A DNA stretch of 64,000 nt from Haladaptatus pallidirubidus (GCF_020700235.1 NZ_CP085301.1:1674001-1738000); one strand, 5' to 3'. Positions 8,216-16,410 are shown, numbered from the stretch's first letter. Notes: generated from the letters alone by a model not told the origin. Translations and numbers: made by a program.

Positions 8216-8617
8216 ATGAGCGAGCCTGATACCGAACCCACCCTCTCCGTCACCATCGACGATGTGTTACAAACGCTCGCTAACCACCACCGCCGCCAGA
8301 CCCTCTCGTACCTTTCGTCCACAGCTGACTCTCAGTGTACTGTGGACGAACTCGTTGCTCACCTCCAGGCACATCCCACAGAAACGGAGTACACAGAGCG
8401 CCAACTCCGACAGCGATTGCACCACATTCATCTCCCGAAACTCATGGACGTTGGGCTCCTCACGTATGAGAGCAATTCACAGCAGATTCAGTACTCGAGC
8501 CATCCACAGGCGGAATCGCTCCTCGCATACGTTGAATCGATACGTGAGGGGGCCGAACCCAAAGGGACGACGAGTGCTGTCTCCGAGAGTGCAGTGATTC
8601 ATCGATTCGCTGAATGA
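8216..8617 (+). CDS. DUF7344 winged-helix protein (array member 2)
   Basis: A 133-residue protein starting MSEPDTEPTL. The core reads VLQTLANHHRRQTLSYLSS, TVDELVAHLQ, QRLHHIHLPKLMDVGLLTYE and QIQYSSHPQAESLLAYV, matching the DUF7344 pattern, with a longer helical linker (PTETEYTERQLRQRL) than member 1. It is divergent from the HalOD1 gene at 7942. The ~270 bp between them probably holds both promoters, although no single operator is obvious. Confidence 0.8.
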   Translation: MSEPDTEPTLSVTIDDVLQTLANHHRRQTLSYLSSTADSQCTVDELVAHLQAHPTETEYTERQLRQRLHHIHLPKLMDVGLLTYESNSQQIQYSSHPQAESLLAYVESIREGAEPKGTTSAVSESAVIHRFAE

Positions 8618-8739
8618 GATGACGACGTCTCCGCTGACGCATCCATCCTCCTTCTTCAACAGGCATCACAGCCGATGCGGATCGAAGCAGAGAGTATTAT
8701 CAAGTGACAAGTAGCAGTCGGAGTATGTTTGTATTGGAT

Positions 8740-8870
8740 CGGTAACCAGAAAGCGCCGTATAACAATACCTACTGCAGCCATCGGATAACCTGCGAACGT
8801 CAAAGGAAGGGACGGTGTTGCTCTGTTCCTGCGACGTTCGAGCCCAGTAGAGGAAGCCAGTCAAACGCCG
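8740..8870. repeat. Diverged repeat, copy B (relic of a small membrane gene)
   Basis: Second copy of the sequence at 5700-5829, in the same orientation and recognisable over about 130 bp. On the minus strand it keeps GSNVAG and MAAVGIVIRRFL, but in different frames, so it cannot encode a protein. It lies just upstream of a plus-strand gene for a single-helix membrane protein. See copy A. Confidence 0.4.
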
Positions 8871-8887
8871 TGTCCAACGTCATACTC

Positions 8888-9193
8888 ATGGACGCGATTA
8901 TGCGCACCCGTGCAGCGACGCACACCGCGTACACGCGATGGTTCTCCACGGGAACGCGGATGTTCCTGTACTTCACTGCCACCGTCATCGGTTTCGACAC
9001 AATGGGAATCGACGTCGGTATCCTGTACGTGTTTGCGCGAGCGCTCGCGTGGGGTCTCGCCGCCGCCGTCGCGATTGGTGTCGGGGTTTCGTTCGGCTGG
9101 GGTGGCAGGGAATACGTTGCCAATCATATCGAAGGATGGATGAGCAGTGCGAGTCAGGGCACCCCGAGTCCGCAACCGAGCGACGACGACTGA
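8888..9193 (+). CDS. Small membrane protein resembling an MscS-type conserved TM helix
   Basis: A 101-residue protein starting at ATG 8888 (MDAIMRTRAATHTAY) or at the Met 12 nt later. It has two hydrophobic segments (about residues 22-40 and 45-70), the second ending VGVSFGWGGREYVANHIEGW. That Gly-rich ending matches the conserved TM helix repeat found in small haloarchaeal relatives of mechanosensitive channels. A Ser/Pro/Asp tail follows. No channel beta domain is present, so it is at most an accessory or minimal version. No operon partner is intact: the zinc-ribbon gene downstream is frameshifted. Confidence 0.6.
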   Translation: MDAIMRTRAATHTAYTRWFSTGTRMFLYFTATVIGFDTMGIDVGILYVFARALAWGLAAAVAIGVGVSFGWGGREYVANHIEGWMSSASQGTPSPQPSDDD

Positions 9194-9274
9194 ACAGTCT
9201 CGGTTCGTATTATTATTTTCAGTATCAATACTCGAGAGTAAGCTTCAAAGAACGTGCGACCGATAGTCACGCCA

Positions 9275-9473
9275 ATGCGCTCTCCATCAGATTCACTGAC
9301 AGAGATCATCGAACGATGTCTGCATTGCCACCGAGAGACATCTCACTCGGTTCAGATCGAACTCCTGACTGAAAACGAAGAGAGAGAACGCCGCCTTGTC
9401 GCGGGAACCATATCGCATCACAGAATGCCACGAGTGCGGGGCAACAACAAAACACCGAGTGAATAGTACATGA
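9275..9473 (+). pseudogene. DUF7835-type zinc ribbon, frameshifted
   Basis: From ATG 9275 the frame reads MRSPSDSLTEIIERCLHCHRETSHSV and IELLTENEE, the first half of a DUF7835-type zinc beta-ribbon. At about 9385 the family continuation (NAALSREPYR, TECHECGATTKHRVNS) is found only after a one-base shift, ending at TGA 9471-9473. The intact homologue at 15737-15934 shows the expected order, with both CxxC pairs in one frame. This copy is broken, or has a one-base error; without the shift it would lack its second zinc knuckle. Confidence 0.65.
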
Positions 9474-9505
9474 CTGTCATTTTGAGAAGAGGAAGTCCAG
9501 AGCGA

Positions 9506-9593
9506 GAACGGACTGCTTGGTAGAAAAACACCAACGACGTGTTGTCGATAGCGGCTACTTTGTAGTCTCTGTGGTTCGATTCCCCTTCCGTTT
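9506..9593 (+). other. Degenerate tRNA-like element, copy B
   Basis: An 88-nt segment homologous to 5917-6002. The ends GAACGGA and TCCGTTT pair over 7 bp, so the stem is kept although bases differ from copy A. A T-loop-like TTCGATT is flanked by a weakened stem. A variable-arm-like hairpin GGCTAC-TTT-GTAGTC and an anticodon-like stem AACAC/GTGTT with a 7-nt loop are present. The D-arm is again shortened although the GG of a D-loop is visible (CTTGGTAG). U33 is missing. Probably a tRNA pseudogene or an uncharacterised tRNA-like RNA. Confidence 0.45.
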
Positions 9594-10621
9594 GTAGTGC
9601 GATCACCGACAATGACTATTCCGACTGAGCCAGACATTGAACGTCCCGTCTTTGTTCCGTTCCGTTCTCATTGCGTATTAGTCATGACTTTCATGCAATA
9701 TGGAAGTTGGGGACGGCGCTTTCGGAAATTTGAATCGGCTGATTTCGGTAGTCTCGCGGGTTGGCAGCTGTTTTGGTTGCACGTTTCTGGATAATCACGC
9801 AACACGGATCAATGATCAGTTCATGACTACTCGGAAAACTCCTAGCAATACCGTTCTCACCGAGTACGTACGAGAACTATCGCAACACAGGACTGAGCGC
9901 GGCTGTATCTGTCATGGCGCTACATTTAGATCGATAAGAGGATCTTATTCCGATGAAGTACAACTCCGAATACAGAGAATTCGATAGTAGTTTCGAGGTT
10001 CGAAGTTCAGACTGATTCTGGATTCACCACCAAAGGGGGACGCACGGACATACTTTGACTCATTTATTGTCAGACGTAACCAAATTCGGGGCAAAACACT
10101 CGTATCGGAACCGCTGAGTGGGTATCTCCTACATTCAGCGTTTGCTCGGAGCTGATATTTATATATGGCGATTGGTAGTGCTATCCTTATTGGGAGTGCA
10201 GGTTATCGCCTGCTCCGGTCATAACGATGCCTCCCAGTCGGCGACTTGTTCGACAACCTCATCCACTGAAACGGATCCTCCCTGTTGGTCAAGATACTAC
10301 AACACGTATCGTCGCCGTTCTTTACTGAATAAGTCGAAAACAGTATCCAATGTTACCATGATTACTCATCAGTTTTTGGTCACCCGATAGCAATAGCGTT
10401 TGGGTATTCAGCTATCGGCATGGGGGAAACACCCAGTAGAACTAATGTGTCTCTCACCAGCTTCTCAAAACGCCACTATTCTGTTCTCATCTGATTTTAT
10501 GGCGGCATATATAGAATAAATATCCGAAATAGTTATCATGATTGGCCACTCTGCTATGAGATAGCACAGCACTCATCCATAATGTGGCTCCTTTATTCCA
10601 GCTTCCACACCGACAATCACC
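9594..10621. other. Long AT-rich gap with only weak small frames
   Basis: About 1 kb without a supported gene. A 54-residue plus-strand frame from ATG 9823 (MTTRKTPSNTVLTEY) and a 90-residue frame at 10118 look unconvincing. A TATA-like TTTATATA at 10158-10165 precedes a 19-residue frame (MAIGSAILIGSAGYRLLRS) that could be a gene end. The AT-rich run at 10500-10560 (CATATATAGAATAAATAT) lies too far from the ATG at 10622 to be a leaderless promoter. This looks like decayed mobile or accessory DNA. Confidence 0.35.
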
Positions 10622-10936
10622 ATGACTCCACACAATACCTCACGAGCGATAGCTGACAGCCTTGACGCCTTAGACCATCCACTAACACATCCCTCTACAC
10701 TGCTTACTGAGCGGATTGTGACGGCGGTCGCCGATGCGGCCGATTGTTCGCGTCAAGAGCTCGCCCCCCTCTATGAAGTCGTCGATCCCGACGCGTTGGA
10801 TAGCCTCTTTGCGCCGACCTATACGGGTGGCACACGAACTGACGGCCGAGTTCAGTTTGCGTATGCTGGCTACGAGGTTGTTATACACAGTACAGGCGAC
10901 GTAAACGTGAGCCCGCTCGACGCGGCTGGCGAGTAG
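10622..10936 (+). CDS. Stand-alone HalOD1 domain protein (copy 2)
   Basis: A 104-residue protein. The HalOD1 core spans about residues 30-100: RIVTAVADAADCS, LYEVVDPDALDSLFAP, GGTRTDGRVQFAYAGYEVVI. It is close in length and sequence to the copies at 7667 and 13844. It is convergent with the DUF7344 gene at 11075, which starts at 11404 and reads toward it, repeating the HalOD1/DUF7344 pairing seen at 7667/8216 and 13844/14212. The role is unproven; an adaptor or output role is inferred. Confidence 0.8.
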   Translation: MTPHNTSRAIADSLDALDHPLTHPSTLLTERIVTAVADAADCSRQELAPLYEVVDPDALDSLFAPTYTGGTRTDGRVQFAYAGYEVVIHSTGDVNVSPLDAAGE

Positions 10937-11074
10937 CACCACGAATACGTCACCGGTCGGTCATCCACTCTCCTTCAAGCGAAGTATAGTTAGCGTCGGC
11001 AGACTATTCGTGGGTGGCAACAACCAGCAAGCAGAACCATTCGCATCACGAGGAAGGCATTCAGTGCTCTAAGC

Positions 11075-11404
11075 TTACTTGTAGAATCTCCCAAGCTCAA
11101 GGAGCCTCTCGATCTGAGAATCATCGCGATAGCGGACGGTTTCACTCCGGTGGTCATAGTCGATGAGCCCATGGTCAGCGAGCTTCGGCAGATGCTGATG
11201 GAGGAGTACTGACCGTCCCTGCTGCGCTGACTCTATCTCATCTCCCTGCGTCTGGATGCTCGTCGTCAATTCAGAGAGTGTTGCAGTGCCACGCTCTGTC
11301 TTCTGGAGGTGCTCAAGGATCACTCGTCGGTGCTGATGAGCAAGGAGGGCGCAGGCCGTGTCGACGGAGAGGGGCTGATGTACGGTGTTTACGGGTTTCA
11401 TCAC
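11075..11404 (-). CDS. DUF7344 winged-helix protein (array member 3)
   Basis: A 109-residue protein (or 108 from the second Met). Core: ACALLAHQHRRVILEHLQ, TLSELTTSIQ, LLHQHLPKLADHGLIDYDHRSETVRY, SQIERLLEL. It is the closest relative in the window of member 1 by motif wording (ATLSEL, LADH, DYDxRSETVRY). It ends 138 bp from the 3' end of the HalOD1 gene and lies just upstream (same strand) of the large Bat-type regulator that starts at 13597 and ends at 11507. Confidence 0.8.
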   Translation of the reverse strand: MMKPVNTVHQPLSVDTACALLAHQHRRVILEHLQKTERGTATLSELTTSIQTQGDEIESAQQGRSVLLHQHLPKLADHGLIDYDHRSETVRYRDDSQIERLLELGRFYK

Positions 11405-11506
11405 TATGTTGCGTTGAAGTCAGTAATCACAAAGACAATACCTTATCACTTAGGGAGCTCTGATTGAGCAGAGTCTCAGAACACCACTCGGAGGTCATGT
11501 CCTCGG

Positions 11507-13597
11507 TTACTGGGCAGCGGTTGGTGGTGTGAAGAACGTCGTCAAGAGCTTGCGGTGAGCTGCCTGCAAGTGTTGGTGAAACGTCGGTCCTGAAATTCTA
11601 AGTGTGTCGGCTAATTCAGCACCAGTACTCTCACGAGGTGACTCGAAGTAGCCACTATAGTAGGCGGTCTGCAGGATTTCGTGCTGGCGATCAGTTAGCT
11701 GGTCGCGTACCTGTTCACGGAATCCAGTGGGCGAATCACTTGAGCGCTCACGTTCTCGTTTAGCAGCGAGGGTGGCCTTAGGATGGACAGTCTGGACAGC
11801 ATCGACAAATGATCGCAGTTCAGTTGCAGTCGGTACTTTGACGGTGAGTGTTCCGTGTCCATTCGTGGCGGTTGCTGTTTTGATTGTGGCGCCTTGTTCG
11901 ATGAGGCGGTTCAAAGTAGTTGTCTCACTTTGAAAGAGAAATTCAAACCTGCTCGTCTCCTCATGCGTGGTGATGCACCGTGCTTGCCGGACGTCTGGAG
12001 AGCAGTCAGCCCGCTCGAGAATTTGCTCTGGAGCTACATCCTCTGCCTCAATGTATTCCAGGAGATCGCCATCGTTGGTCTGGACAATTCCATCAAGGGT
12101 GATTGAACAATCAAGCTCCTCAGAGACAGTCACGAAAAAGCCGTCCGTCTCAGTGAGATCAAAGTCGAGTTCGACTACGCGATCAGTAAATAACAGTTGC
12201 TGGGTTTTGAGCGCATAGATCGCATAGCCGAGTGTCTCACCTAACTCGTCGAAAATCGCTTGTTCGTGTTCACTAAACATGGCGGCCTGCGTCCCATACA
12301 CGACGAGGACACCGTACGTTGTCTCGTTATAGACGAGCGGAACACAGAGAGCGGAGCGGTACTCTTGCGATAGAGCTGCCTCGCGAACCGACTCTGGAAA
12401 CGCTGGATCAGTCTCTATATCGTCGATGATGTGGATCTCACCTGTTTCGAGAGCCTGTGCCGCCGCTCCTTGTTCCGTATCCGTTGGGTTGGCCTCGCGA
12501 ATGGCTTCGAGATACGTCTCTTCAGTACCGTATGAAGTACGGATGCTAATCCCCTCAGTTGTAGGCTCGAGATCTCCGATGAGTGCTGCTTGGTAGAGCT
12601 CCGAGGCGACAAGGTGTTCACAAACCATGTCCTCGATCTCGCTCTGTGTCGTCGCTTCAACCATGGATTTGTTGACTTGCCTGAGGACAGTATTGATCTC
12701 GGAGATTGTCTGGAGGATTTCGCGTTGGCGCTGCAGGGTTGCTTCCCGCTGTTTCTGTGCCGTGATGTCCTCGGCAACCCCGACAATTCGATGGAGCTCT
12801 TCCGCGTCATTATAGACTGGAAAGGCACGATCAGAGACCCAGCGAATCGTCCCATCGGGCTGGACAACCCGATACTCTGCGATGTATTCTCTCTGCGGTG
12901 TCCTGGCTCGCGAATCGTGTACGATGTGGTCGAGGAATTCCTCGACTTGCTCACAATCATCAGGATGGACGGCGTCCACAAACGTCGGCAAATCCTGATA
13001 GAGCGATTCGCGTGAGCGCCCCCATACATCTTCATAAGCGGGATTTACATACGATATTTCGGTCATTTCGGCATCCGCCATCCAGAGCACGCTGTCGATT
13101 TGCTCTGCAATCTGGCGGAAACGCGCTTCGCTATCACGACGCTTTTGCTTGTGCGTTTGCTGCTCGGTGAGATCCCGGATGATCGCAGTAAAGAGCCGTT
13201 GCCCGTCGTATGTCTGCTCTGTGAACGAAAACCGGAGTAGAATCGTCTCCCCATCAGCATGGAGGCCGACTCGTTCGAGTGTTGTTTGAAGCACTGACTC
13301 TGAATCGTCTTCGGAGGTGGAAACTGCCACTTCAAACTGCTCGCAGTAAGAATGAACATACTCTGATGGGAAGAGGAGGCTCATATGCTCCCCAATGAGG
13401 TCGTCCACCTCGTAACCAAACAACTGTCCGGCAGCCGGATTTGCAGAAACGATCATTCCCGCTGCGTCGAGCGTGAGAATAGCCTCGCCTGCGTCTTTAA
13501 CTAGGGTTTGGAAGAACGTCGGATCGTCGATGCCGTCGACAAGGAGGTTATCGTCGGAATGTGTCTCTGGTGCATCTGATTCATCTGAGGGGCGCAT
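11507..13597 (-). CDS. PAS-PAS-GAF sensor regulator with Bat-type HTH_10
   Basis: A 696-residue haloarchaeal one-component regulator. Order: two PAS domains (about residues 28-150, with AGEAILTLDAAG, and 155-290, ending VGVAEDIT), a GAF domain (~310-460; RSALCVPLVYNETTYGVLVVYG), the bacterio-opsin-activator middle domain (~470-620), and a C-terminal HTH_10 (~640-690; DQLTDRQHEILQTAYYSGYFESPR, LRISGPTFHQHL). There is no histidine kinase core, so ligand or redox sensing is coupled directly to DNA binding. It lies within the DUF7344/HalOD1 array with a DUF7344 gene on its 3' side and a HalOD1 gene upstream. Signal and targets are unknown. Confidence 0.9.
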   Translation of the reverse strand: MRPSDESDAPETHSDDNLLVDGIDDPTFFQTLVKDAGEAILTLDAAGMIVSANPAAGQLFGYEVDDLIGEHMSLLFPSEYVHSYCEQFEVAVSTSEDDSESVLQTTLERVGLHADGETILLRFSFTEQTYDGQRLFTAIIRDLTEQQTHKQKRRDSEARFRQIAEQIDSVLWMADAEMTEISYVNPAYEDVWGRSRESLYQDLPTFVDAVHPDDCEQVEEFLDHIVHDSRARTPQREYIAEYRVVQPDGTIRWVSDRAFPVYNDAEELHRIVGVAEDITAQKQREATLQRQREILQTISEINTVLRQVNKSMVEATTQSEIEDMVCEHLVASELYQAALIGDLEPTTEGISIRTSYGTEETYLEAIREANPTDTEQGAAAQALETGEIHIIDDIETDPAFPESVREAALSQEYRSALCVPLVYNETTYGVLVVYGTQAAMFSEHEQAIFDELGETLGYAIYALKTQQLLFTDRVVELDFDLTETDGFFVTVSEELDCSITLDGIVQTNDGDLLEYIEAEDVAPEQILERADCSPDVRQARCITTHEETSRFEFLFQSETTTLNRLIEQGATIKTATATNGHGTLTVKVPTATELRSFVDAVQTVHPKATLAAKRERERSSDSPTGFREQVRDQLTDRQHEILQTAYYSGYFESPRESTGAELADTLRISGPTFHQHLQAAHRKLLTTFFTPPTAAQ

Positions 13598-13843
13598 CTC
13601 ACGGTGTGGTGCGCAGTGAGATGGAATAATCCTTTAGTTTGCCATCAATAGGACGTAACAATCAATCTACTCGATATTGGTCTGGGCATAGAGATATTGT
13701 TCATGGAACAAAGGGCTCAGATGCCTATTCACTAGTATCAGTGCACCTCCCTGCTTTGTGCTGAGCCCCGACCCGAATGCCAGCATCTTACTCCCATCGG
13801 GTGATCAAGTGAGAACCGCCGAGCACTGCCGGACGTGGGATGG

Positions 13844-14158
13844 TTATTGCTCGTCGGCCTTGAGCTCAACCGCACCCTCACTCGAGACAGTGACCCAGTA
13901 CCCTGCATAGTGGAACGAAACTGACCCATGTGTCCGTGTCGTCCCATCTACGAGTGGTGCGAACAGCGCATCAAGCGCCTCTGGATCAATCACATCGTAC
14001 AACGGCGTAAGGTCATCTTCCGATTGTCCCTGTGCGTCTGCGACGACGGTCACCACGCTGGTACTGAGTGACCGAGGCGGTGTAGGTGGTGGTTCGTTAT
14101 TGGTATTGGTTGACTGCACGTGTTCACTCCTCCTTATGAATCGTGTCGCTGAATGCAA
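13844..14158 (-). CDS. Stand-alone HalOD1 domain protein (copy 3)
   Basis: A 104-residue protein whose HalOD1 core (VVTVVADAQG, LYDVIDPEALDALFAP, GTTRTHGSVSFHYAGYWVTVSSEGAVEL) is very close to copy 1 at 7667, including the shared VTVSSEG ending. The N-terminal ~30 residues are unrelated and may start at an internal codon. It lies directly downstream of the DUF7344 gene at 14212 on the same strand (53 bp apart), so the two may be cotranscribed. Confidence 0.8.
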   Translation of the reverse strand: MHSATRFIRRSEHVQSTNTNNEPPPTPPRSLSTSVVTVVADAQGQSEDDLTPLYDVIDPEALDALFAPLVDGTTRTHGSVSFHYAGYWVTVSSEGAVELKADEQ

Positions 14159-14211
14159 TATTTGACGGGTTCATCCACTATTCTGTGTGATCGGCTCTAC
14201 TGGAACGACCC

Positions 14212-14589
14212 TCAAATAACCCAGGGATAGTAGAGCTGATGTGTTGCTTCACTTCCCACAGGTTCCAATCCACCATGACTGCGTCTCCACTGAGCAGCGA
14301 CAACCGCGAGCATCGCTTCAACGTGTGAACCATCCCGATAACGCACGGTCTCACTCCGCAGGTCGTATTCGATGACGTCGTGCTCGGCAAGTTTCAGGAC
14401 GTGCGTATGGGAGAGTGTGAGCTGTGCTTTGCCGGGCGAGGTGATTCCGTCGACTTCCTCGTAGAGCTGCTCGGCAAGCTCGTCGAGTTCGGCAACGTCA
14501 CTGTCCTTTGTCTCGAGATACGAGAGAACCTGGCGTCGATGTTCTTGGCGGACCGCTTGTAAGGGTGTCCAGTACCGAGAGTACTTCAA
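14212..14589 (-). CDS. DUF7344 winged-helix protein (array member 4)
   Basis: A 125-residue protein. Core: PLQAVRQEHRRQVLSYLET, ELDELAEQLYEEVDGITSP, LSHTHVLKLAEHDVIEYDLRSETVRYRDGSHVEAML. The usual HLPKL is HVLKL here. The C-terminus (after residue ~100) is longer and carries a hydrophobic Tyr-Tyr-Pro-Trp end. It is the third gene of a same-strand run 15070 to 13844 (DUF7344, zinc ribbon, DUF7344, HalOD1) that looks like an operon. Confidence 0.8.
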   Translation of the reverse strand: MKYSRYWTPLQAVRQEHRRQVLSYLETKDSDVAELDELAEQLYEEVDGITSPGKAQLTLSHTHVLKLAEHDVIEYDLRSETVRYRDGSHVEAMLAVVAAQWRRSHGGLEPVGSEATHQLYYPWVI

Positions 14590-14595
14590 AACACA

Positions 14596-14718
14596 TCAGC
14601 TTTCACGACAGTCCGGACAGTAACCGTCTTCGAGGTAGATTTCGAGCATCGAATCACCACAGTTCGCGCACACAGCGAGGATCTCGGTGGATTCCGTATC
14701 GTCGTCCGTCTTAGCCAT
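14596..14718 (-). CDS. 40-residue zinc-ribbon microprotein
   Basis: ATG 14718 opens a 40-residue protein, MAKTDDDTESTEI then CANCG, an acidic link, and CPDC near the C-terminus, ending RES at TGA 14596-14598. Two CxxC knuckles spaced ~20 residues apart are the hallmark of haloarchaeal zinc-finger microproteins. Its start overlaps the stop of the upstream DUF7344 gene by 8 bases (ATGGCTAA), which strongly supports both starts and suggests coupled translation. Zinc-binding is inferred; the partner may be the DUF7344 protein. Confidence 0.75.
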   Translation of the reverse strand: MAKTDDDTESTEILAVCANCGDSMLEIYLEDGYCPDCRES

Positions 14719-15070
14719 CGTCCTCGTCACCTCCCTCACTTTGCGTGGTGAGGTCGAGTATCGCTTCGAGCTGCGGGTAGCTACGGTAGCGAATCACCTC
14801 ACTGCGCTCGTCATACTCAATGACATCGTAGTCGGCGAGTTTCGGTAGGTGGATGTGGACGAGCTCGATTCGTGCCTGTTCAGGGGCCGTGATGGTGGCA
14901 ACTTCCTCGTGAACGTAGTCAACTAATTCATCAAGGTCAGTGACATCTGTTTCCGTGGCACTGAAGTATTGGATGGCAGTGCGGCACGTAGCATTCGCGA
15001 GCACGTTGCTGGCGATGCTGGGTGTGAGGTCTCGCGTCGATGGGTGACCGGTTTGTGGTGGATGATTCAT
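14711..15070 (-). CDS. DUF7344 winged-helix protein (array member 5)
   Basis: A 119-residue protein starting MNHPPQTGHPS at 15070; earlier Met codons give an unrelated N-terminus. Core: SNVLANATCRTAIQYFS, LDELVDYVHEEVATITAP, IELVHIHLPKLADYDVIEYDERSEVIRY, PQLEAILDL. It shares EEV-x-x-IT with member 4, so these two are the closest pair here. It ends overlapping the zinc-ribbon microprotein. About 130 bp upstream lies a 32-bp element (15197-15228) that recurs near 16526. Confidence 0.8.
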   Translation of the reverse strand: MNHPPQTGHPSTRDLTPSIASNVLANATCRTAIQYFSATETDVTDLDELVDYVHEEVATITAPEQARIELVHIHLPKLADYDVIEYDERSEVIRYRSYPQLEAILDLTTQSEGGDEDDG

Positions 15071-15196
15071 TGGTTGGGAGTATGTGGTGTGCGTGGGACT
15101 CACGTTTCTCCACGGCAGCATAGAGAGAAAGGAAGATGGTGGGAGTGGTGTTCTGCGAGGCATTCCTGTGATAATGATCACAACATAGTTCTTAAC

Positions 15197-15228
15197 TTCT
15201 GTGGCCGTTCAAACAGGGTGCTTTTAAA
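15197..15228. repeat. Intergenic repeat copy 1
   Basis: About 31 bases are shared with 16526-16556: TTCTG(T/G)GGC(C/T), then GTTCAAAC(A/G)GGG, then a TTTAAA box. Both copies sit between the 3' end of an HTH_10 coding sequence and the start of a DUF7344-type gene. This suggests duplication of the whole junction, or a shared operator plus TATA-like box for the minus-strand DUF7344 genes. Confidence 0.5.
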
Positions 15229-15248
15229 TACCAATAGGTGGAACCGGG

Positions 15249-15455
15249 TTAGTCCGATACAGTTTCGCTTGATGACCCCAGGAGCGCATGTTCAAGCAGC
15301 GCTTCTTTGCCACGCCGAATCAAATCCGAGAGCGACTGCTGACTGAGGTCGAAAGAGATGTCAGAAAAGGCGGCGGCTGTCTGTGAAACTACTGTCCAAA
15401 AGATAGATTCCGAGGACACCTCGCTGACCAACTCTTGGACGTCAACCCACCGCAT
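15249..15455 (-). pseudogene. Bat-type HTH_10 C-terminal remnant
   Basis: Residues of this frame read FDLSQQSLSDLIRRGKEALL and then EHALLG, nearly identical to the C-terminus of the intact HTH_10 protein ending at 16576 (FDISQQSLSDLIRRGNEALL). Upstream of that the frame (MRWVDVQELVSEVSSESIFW) does not match the sensor part. The remnant therefore keeps the second half of the DNA-binding domain and has lost the rest. It could be expressed as a short DNA-binding peptide, but a duplication relic is more likely. Confidence 0.6.
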
Positions 15456-15524
15456 AATGAACTGAGTCTTTTTCGTTTCGAACGAACACAAACTAGGTCA
15501 CGTCCGTTGCACCAGCGATACGAG

Positions 15525-15719
15525 TTACTGTGATTGGTGCGCTCCACCGGTTCTCACGGCGGTCGCATCCATGCAGTCAAGACAGCCAAACACCTCGTTG
15601 TCATTGTTCCCAAACACACGGGCAAAGTCTTGCGTGACGAACGCCCCACAGTTATAACATCGATATTCGCCAGCAGACGACTCATCGAGTGATCTCGGGT
15701 GTGATTGTGTGTCTGGCAT
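15525..15719 (-). CDS. DUF7563-type zinc-ribbon small protein
   Basis: A 64-residue protein starting MPDTQSHPRSL. It carries YRCYNCGAFVTQDFARVF and, about 15 residues on, FGCLDCMD: two CxxC knuckles with the GAFVT and ARVF signature of haloarchaeal DUF7563 proteins (name from memory). The N-terminal ~18 residues are an extension compared with the usual version, which begins near the first Cys pair. It lies 17 bp after the stop of the DUF7835 gene, so the two are probably cotranscribed. Confidence 0.75.
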   Translation of the reverse strand: MPDTQSHPRSLDESSAGEYRCYNCGAFVTQDFARVFGNNDNEVFGCLDCMDATAVRTGGAHQSQ

Positions 15720-15736
15720 CGTTGTGAGTAATGATC

Positions 15737-15934
15737 TCAGGCGTTGTTCATGCGCTTCCGGGTTGTATTCCCACACCGCGTACATTCGCTCATTCGGTAT
15801 GGTTCTCGTGAGAAGGCAGCATTCGTGTTACCAGTACTCTCTGTGACAATCTCAACAGTCACACGATGAGGTGTTTGTGTACCACAGTGGCTGCACTGTT
15901 CAACTGTCTTCGTGAGATCTTGGTTTGTAGCCAT
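15737..15934 (-). CDS. DUF7835-type zinc beta-ribbon small protein
   Basis: A 65-residue protein starting MATNQDLTKTVEQ. It has CSHCGTQTPHRVTVEI, then FSREPYRMSECTRCGNTTRKRMNNA: two CxxC pairs ~35 residues apart, with the SREPYR and RMNNA signatures of the DUF7835 zinc-ribbon family (name from memory). It is the intact version of the frameshifted gene at 9275-9473. Small zinc proteins of this kind are numerous in haloarchaea; roles are largely unknown. Confidence 0.75.
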   Translation of the reverse strand: MATNQDLTKTVEQCSHCGTQTPHRVTVEIVTESTGNTNAAFSREPYRMSECTRCGNTTRKRMNNA

Positions 15935-16020
15935 TGTCTTGAACGATCGGCGAATCGGTATCAGCACTCTCCTGGTCTGTGACCGCTGGTTTTTCTACGT
16001 TTCGTAGTTTCACACCTCCA

Positions 16021-16410
16021 TCACACGAGATCATCCCAGTTCAACTCAGGAACGTTGGGGGTGAGTTCAGCAGTGTGCGTCGTGGAGTCGTACATGACGA
16101 GGTTTGCCTCGGCTAATCGTGGGAGATGATTATGGTGTAACGTGGTGTAGATGGATTTGGTTTCGCCATCCGGGATCTCTGTCCGTGTGTCAGCATCATA
16201 CTCATATCGCGCGATTTCGGTCGCGAGGTCAGCGAGTGCCATCGGCGTCTGATGATAGTTGAGACAATACAGCGCATAGCGACGACGCTTGTCGCTGAGT
16301 GCGTCGAATAGCAGGTTGAGTGATCCATCGTACCCGGCTGTCGTGAGCGCTGAGACTGCCGTTGTAACCCCTGTACCTGAGTTCGCGAGAGTGTGAGGTT
16401 CTGATGTCAT
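16021..16410 (-). CDS. DUF7344-like winged-helix protein (array member 6)
   Basis: A 129-residue protein: LFDALSDKRRRYALYCLNYHQ, ALADLATEIARYEY, then TLHHNHLPRLAEANLVMYDSTTHTAEL. The pattern of helix, HLPxL helix and a strand after YD fits DUF7344, but it has HLPRL and THTAEL where array members 1, 3 and 4 have RSETVRY, so it is a diverged member. About 100 bp upstream is an inverted repeat (CCAGAA 16507-16512, TTCTGG 16526-16531) around a TATAAA, and beyond it the repeat at 16526-16556. Confidence 0.75.
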   Translation of the reverse strand: MTSEPHTLANSGTGVTTAVSALTTAGYDGSLNLLFDALSDKRRRYALYCLNYHQTPMALADLATEIARYEYDADTRTEIPDGETKSIYTTLHHNHLPRLAEANLVMYDSTTHTAELTPNVPELNWDDLV

